64,000 nt of DNA, taken from assembly GCF_001672915.1 (NCBI RefSeq), contig NZ_LZKR01000153.1, positions 1 to 64,000 of the forward strand. Reading direction: 5' to 3'. A program made the position numbers and the translations under genes. Below are positions 60,886 to 64,000 of the stretch, in pieces; the first letter of the stretch is position 1, and every line of letters begins with the position of its first letter. Below the pieces are notes generated by a model. That model saw only the letters and a list, made by a program, of their open reading frames with translations, was not told where the DNA came from and searched no databases. The DNA is from Mycobacterium sp. 1245805.9. Lineage in GTDB: Bacteria > Actinomycetota > Actinomycetes > Mycobacteriales > Mycobacteriaceae.

Positions 60886-62045
60886 ACGGCTCGCTGATTG
60901 AGCGGGTCCGCGAGCGGCTGGCCGCCGAATCGGTCCCGCTGCGACCCGCCGTGGTGGCCGCCGCGATCCGGGCCGAGTCCGGCGGGATGCTCGGCGATAC
61001 CGAGGTCCTGGCCAACCTGCGGGTGCTGGAAACCGAGCTGACCGGAGCCGGCATCCTCGAACCGCTGTTGTGCGCGGACGGCACCACCGACGTCCTGGTG
61101 ACCGCACCCGACGCGGTGTGGGTCGACGACGGAAACGGGTTGCGGCGCAGCGGCATTCGTTTCGTCGACGAGGCGGCGGTGCGGCGCCTGGCGCAGCGGC
61201 TGGCGTTGGCCGCCGGTCGGCGTCTTGATGACGCCCAGCCCTGGGTGGATGGCCAGCTGACCGGCATCGGCGCCGGCGGGTTCGCGGTGCGGTTGCATGC
61301 CGTGCTGCCGCCCGTCGCGGCCGGCGGCACCTGCCTGTCGCTGCGCGTATTGCGTCCGGCCACTCAGGATTTGGCGGCGCTGGCCGCGGCCGGCGCGATC
61401 GATCCGCGGGCCGGTGCGCTGATCGGCGACATCATCGCCGCGCGGTTGGCGTTCCTGGTGAGCGGGGGCACCGGCGCGGGCAAGACCACCCTGCTCGCCG
61501 CGATGCTGGGCGCCGTGCCGGCCACCGAACGGATCGTGTGCGTCGAGGACGCCGCCGAGCTGGCGCCCCGGCATCCGCATCTGGTCAAGCTGGTCGCGCG
61601 CCGCCCCAACGTCGAAGGCGTCGGCGAGGTGCCGGTGCGCGAACTCGTCCGGCAGGCGTTGCGGATGCGGCCGGACCGCATCGTGGTCGGCGAGGTCAGG
61701 GGCGCCGAGGTGGTCGATTTGCTGGCGGCGCTGAACACCGGACACGACGGCGGCGCGGGCACGGTGCACGCCAACAATCCGGGCGAGGTTCCCGCCCGGC
61801 TGGAGGCGCTGGGCGCCCTCGGCGGCCTGGGCCGGGCGGCACTGCACAGTCAGCTCGCCGCGGCGGTGCAGGTGCTGCTGCACGTCGCGCGGGACCGGGC
61901 CGGTCGCCGTCGACTCGACGAAATCGCCGTGCTGCGCCAGGTCGACGGGCAGGTGCGGGCGGTCACCGTGTGGCATGCGGACCGGGGCCTGAGCGACGAC
62001 GCGGTCGATCTGCATCGCCTGCTGCACAGCCGGATGCCGGCGTGA
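60882..62045 (+). CDS. tadA: TadA-like secretion ATPase (Rv3659c-like)
   Basis: From the GTG at 60882 the protein has 387 residues. Walker A is GGTGAGKTT near residue 195; VCVEDAAELAP is the Asp-box region and GEVRGAEVVDLL the Walker B. HANNPGEVPARLEAL matches the C-terminal His box of TadA/CpaF. It powers pilin assembly for the Tad (Flp) system with the TadB and TadC proteins encoded next. ssd, tadA, tadB and tadC overlap by 4 bases each. Confidence 0.9.
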   Translation: MNGSLIERVRERLAAESVPLRPAVVAAAIRAESGGMLGDTEVLANLRVLETELTGAGILEPLLCADGTTDVLVTAPDAVWVDDGNGLRRSGIRFVDEAAVRRLAQRLALAAGRRLDDAQPWVDGQLTGIGAGGFAVRLHAVLPPVAAGGTCLSLRVLRPATQDLAALAAAGAIDPRAGALIGDIIAARLAFLVSGGTGAGKTTLLAAMLGAVPATERIVCVEDAAELAPRHPHLVKLVARRPNVEGVGEVPVRELVRQALRMRPDRIVVGEVRGAEVVDLLAALNTGHDGGAGTVHANNPGEVPARLEALGALGGLGRAALHSQLAAAVQVLLHVARDRAGRRRLDEIAVLRQVDGQVRAVTVWHADRGLSDDAVDLHRLLHSRMPA

Positions 62046-62848
62046 ACGGCCTCGCGGTGGCCGCGCTGCTGTTATCGCTTGCGCTGCTGGTGCTTCCGTC
62101 GTCGCCGCGGCGCAGGCTGCCGAGACGGGCCCCGGTCCGGCGGCTCACGGCTCCCCGGGGGACGGTTGCTTTCGTCGCCTGCGGACTCGCCGCGGCCACG
62201 GTGCTGCTGCCCTGGACGGCGGTCCTCGCCGCGGGGGGCGTGGGCGCGACGGTGAGCCTGCGTTACCGACGTCGGCGCCGGCTCCGCCGGGCCCAAGACG
62301 AGGGTCGGGCCCTGGAAACCGCCCTGGACGTACTGGTCGGCGAGTTGCGGGTGGGCGCGCACCCGGTGCGCGCGTTCCGCGTCGCCGCCTCGGAAACGAT
62401 TGAAACCGTTGGGGCGGTTGGTATGTCGCTGCGGGCGGTGGCGGCGCGGGCAAGATTGGGCGCGGACGTCACGGCGGGCCTGCGGGCCGCGGCAGGATCG
62501 TCGGCGCTGCCCGCGCAGTGGGATCGGCTCGCGGTGTGTTGGCGGCTGGCCAGTGACCAGGGGCTGGCGATCGCAACGCTGATGCGCGCCGCGCAGCGCG
62601 ATATCGCCGAGCGGCAACGCTTTTCGGATCGGGTGGCATCGAGCATGGCCGGGGCGCGCGCCACGGCGACCATACTCGCGGGTCTGCCGGTGCTCGGTGT
62701 GTTGTTGGGCCAACTGATCGGGGCGCGACCGCTGAGCTTTCTGTTGGGCGGGCACGCCGGGGGCTGGCTGCTGGTGATCGGTTCGATGCTGTCCTGCGGC
62801 GGGCTGCTCTGGTCGGACCGCATCACGGATCGGACCGGCGCGCAATGA
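62042..62848 (+). CDS. tadB: TadB-like inner-membrane pilus protein (Rv3658c-like)
   Basis: The GTG start gives 268 residues. Helices lie near residues 5-20, 40-75, 215-235 and 240-260. The T2SSF core begins ALETALDVLVGELRVGAHP, with a second half LASDQGLAIATLMRAAQ. It forms the assembly platform with TadC. It overlaps both neighbours by 4 bases. Confidence 0.88.
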   Translation: MNGLAVAALLLSLALLVLPSSPRRRLPRRAPVRRLTAPRGTVAFVACGLAAATVLLPWTAVLAAGGVGATVSLRYRRRRRLRRAQDEGRALETALDVLVGELRVGAHPVRAFRVAASETIETVGAVGMSLRAVAARARLGADVTAGLRAAAGSSALPAQWDRLAVCWRLASDQGLAIATLMRAAQRDIAERQRFSDRVASSMAGARATATILAGLPVLGVLLGQLIGARPLSFLLGGHAGGWLLVIGSMLSCGGLLWSDRITDRTGAQ

Positions 62849-63426
62849 CTGTGGCAGCGGTGCTGCTGGCCGTGGCGCTGTGGATCGGGCCCGGCCCGTC
62901 GGTGGTGCGGGCGCGCGCCGGAATCCGGGCGGGTGGACATCTTCCGCGGAAGCCGCCGCCGCACGGCCCGGACCCGCTGGCGGTCGCCTCCAGCCTCGAC
63001 GTGCTGGCCGTGTGCCTGGACGCCGGCATGGCGGTGTCGACGGCCGCAGCGGCGACCGCGCCGTCCGCACCGCCGAGGCTGTCCGGGGTGCTGCGCCGCG
63101 CCGCGGACCTGTTGGCGCTGGGTGCGGATCCCGCTGTCGCATGGGCGGTTCCGCCGGCCGGGTCGGTCGACCCGCAAATCGATGCGTTCCTGCGGCTGGC
63201 GCGGCGGTCGGCGTCCTCGGGCGCGGCGCTGGCCCGCGGCGTCGCAGAGTTGGCCGATCAATCCCGCCACGAGGCCGCGCACGCCGCGACGGCCGCCGCC
63301 GAGCGGGCCGGGGTGCTGATCGCCGGGCCGCTCGGGCTCTGCTTCTTGCCGGCGTTCGTGTGCCTGGGCATCGTGCCGGTGGTCGCGGGGCTGGCCGGTG
63401 ACGTCTTGCAATCGGGCCTGCTGTGA
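62845..63426 (+). CDS. tadC: TadC-like inner-membrane pilus protein (Rv3657c-like)
   Basis: The protein has 193 residues and a T2SSF half-domain with DPLAVASSLDVLAVCLDAGM and a C-terminal helix pair (VLIAGPLGLCFLPAFVCLGIVPVVAGLAGD). It is shorter than many TadC proteins, and the N-terminal helix is the only one before the domain. It overlaps tadB by 4 bases. Confidence 0.87.
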   Translation: MTVAAVLLAVALWIGPGPSVVRARAGIRAGGHLPRKPPPHGPDPLAVASSLDVLAVCLDAGMAVSTAAAATAPSAPPRLSGVLRRAADLLALGADPAVAWAVPPAGSVDPQIDAFLRLARRSASSGAALARGVAELADQSRHEAAHAATAAAERAGVLIAGPLGLCFLPAFVCLGIVPVVAGLAGDVLQSGLL

Positions 63427-63444
63427 AAGGAAGGGAAGGCATTG

Positions 63445-63645
63445 ATGATCAGCATGTTTCGCGCGCTCCTGGCGCGCTTCGCCGTGCTGGCGACCGACGA
63501 GTCGGGCATGTCGACCGTCGAATACGCCATCGGGACTATTGCCGCGGCGGCGTTCGGCGCGATCCTCTACACCGTGGTCACCGGCGACTCGATCGTCTCG
63601 GCGCTGACCAACATCATCGCTCGCGCGCTCAACACCAAGGTCTAG
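63445..63645 (+). CDS. DUF4244 Flp-pilin-like small protein (Rv3656c-like)
   Basis: From the ATG at 63445 (a TTG at 63442 is also possible) the protein has 66 residues. The sequence DESGMSTVEYAIGTIAAAAFG has the Gly-x-x-x-Val-Glu-Tyr form of a type IV/Flp prepilin cleavage site followed by a hydrophobic helix. It is the likely major pilin of the adjacent Tad machinery. AAAGGAAGGGAAGG precedes the start. Confidence 0.9.
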   Translation: MISMFRALLARFAVLATDESGMSTVEYAIGTIAAAAFGAILYTVVTGDSIVSALTNIIARALNTKV

Positions 63646-63668
63646 CGGACTGTGCCGGCGCGAGCACC

Positions 63669-63968
63669 GTGGAGGCGGCGCTGGCGATCGCCACGCTGGT
63701 CGTGGTGCTGGTGCTATGCCTGGCGGGGCTCACCGCGGTGTCGATGCAGGTGCGTTGCATCGACGCCGCGCGGGAGGCCGCGCGCTTGGCCGCGCGCGGG
63801 GACGGTTCGGCTGCCGACGTCGCACGCCGCATCGCGCCGGACGGGTCGCGGATCCAGGTGCGCCGAGACGGTGATTTTCTGGTGGCCACAGTCGTCGCGC
63901 GCTCGAAGCTGTTGCCGTCGCTGGACATTGCCGCCAGGGCGGTCTCGGCGGCCGAGCCCGGCCGATGA
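63669..63968 (+). CDS. TadE-like pilus protein (Rv3655c-like)
   Basis: From the GTG at 63669 the protein has 99 residues, opening VEAALAIATLVVVLVLCLAGL, a TadE N-terminal helix. The codons just before encode GAST in the same frame, and TadE proteins usually have G-x-x-x-VE there, so the real N-terminus may lie upstream; no standard start codon is present within 60 bases. The rest is VRCIDAAREAARLAARGDGS, typical of the family. The stop overlaps the next gene. Confidence 0.75.
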   Translation: MEAALAIATLVVVLVLCLAGLTAVSMQVRCIDAAREAARLAARGDGSAADVARRIAPDGSRIQVRRDGDFLVATVVARSKLLPSLDIAARAVSAAEPGR

Positions 63969-64000
63969 TCGCGGCTCGGCGACGGTACTCGCCGCCGCGA
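63928..64000 (+). CDS. Partial TadE/TadG-like protein (Rv3654c-like), cut by the window end
   Basis: A reading frame with DDRGSATVLAAA at its visible end continues past the window. A TTG at 63928 is the likely start; it overlaps the end of the TadE-like gene by about 41 bases in another frame. The RGSATVLAAA motif is typical of the mycobacterial Rv3654c family. A start at the ATG at 63965 would be in a different frame and gives a basic, unrelated peptide. Confidence 0.6.
   Translation, partial: MPPGRSRRPSPADDRGSATVLAAA

Overview
The window is high-GC actinobacterial DNA from a slow-growing, nontuberculous Mycobacterium. Most of it is collinear, in reversed orientation, with the M. tuberculosis stretch Rv3695 to Rv3654c as I remember that gene order. 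Recognisable landmarks are moxR2, rsfB, ponA2, whiB4, crp, nth, marP, ephE, acs, dppABCD, ssd and the tad pilus locus. I could not run any search, so orthology rests on motif recognition and gene order.

Layout. Positions 69-7293 hold a membrane-associated MoxR/DUF58 chaperone-type cluster; its five minus-strand genes are almost all overlapping. After a YqeY gene (7415-7879) the M. tuberculosis order breaks. The next 18 kb (7890-26035) is accessory and carries three blocks. The first is a complete selenocysteine system: selB, selA, tRNA-Sec and selD, followed by a selenocysteine formate dehydrogenase with an in-frame UGA at 12601 and an E. coli-like SECIS hairpin, plus its iron-sulfur and NrfD-type membrane subunits. 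The second is a short stretch with a G6PDH-type F420 enzyme, a DJ-1/PfpI protein, a HemK-like methyltransferase, a CDGSH protein and a haem-oxygenase-like iron enzyme. The third is a stressosome-like partner-switching operon (RsbR, RsbS, RsbT and two PP2C phosphatases).

M. tuberculosis order resumes at rsfB (26036), the anti-anti-sigma factor of the SigF system. Small stress-type membrane genes, a P450, a membrane-tethered Mrr nuclease and an unknown membrane protein next to tRNA-Pro follow. Three SigF-like promoters (GTTT or GTGTT, N15-16, GGGTA) precede the DJ-1 gene, a UsfY-like gene and a DUF4193 gene, which suggests a local SigF regulon around rsfB and the Rsb module.

The right half (32524-64000) is core mycobacterial genome: cysteine desulfhydrase, metallophosphoesterase, PonA2, WhiB4, the paired Get3-like ATPases, RidA, Crp, endonuclease III, a thioredoxin-like protein, a CoA NUDIX protein, MarP, EphE, a holin-X membrane protein, a secreted S1 protease, Acs, the Dpp importer, Ssd and the Tad system. 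Two noncoding RNAs flank the HAD phosphatase gene at 58495-59352: an Ms1/MTS2823-type RNA on the minus strand and a 6C (B11) RNA on the plus strand. The window ends inside a TadE-like gene. I see no insertion sequence, prophage, rRNA or CRISPR array.
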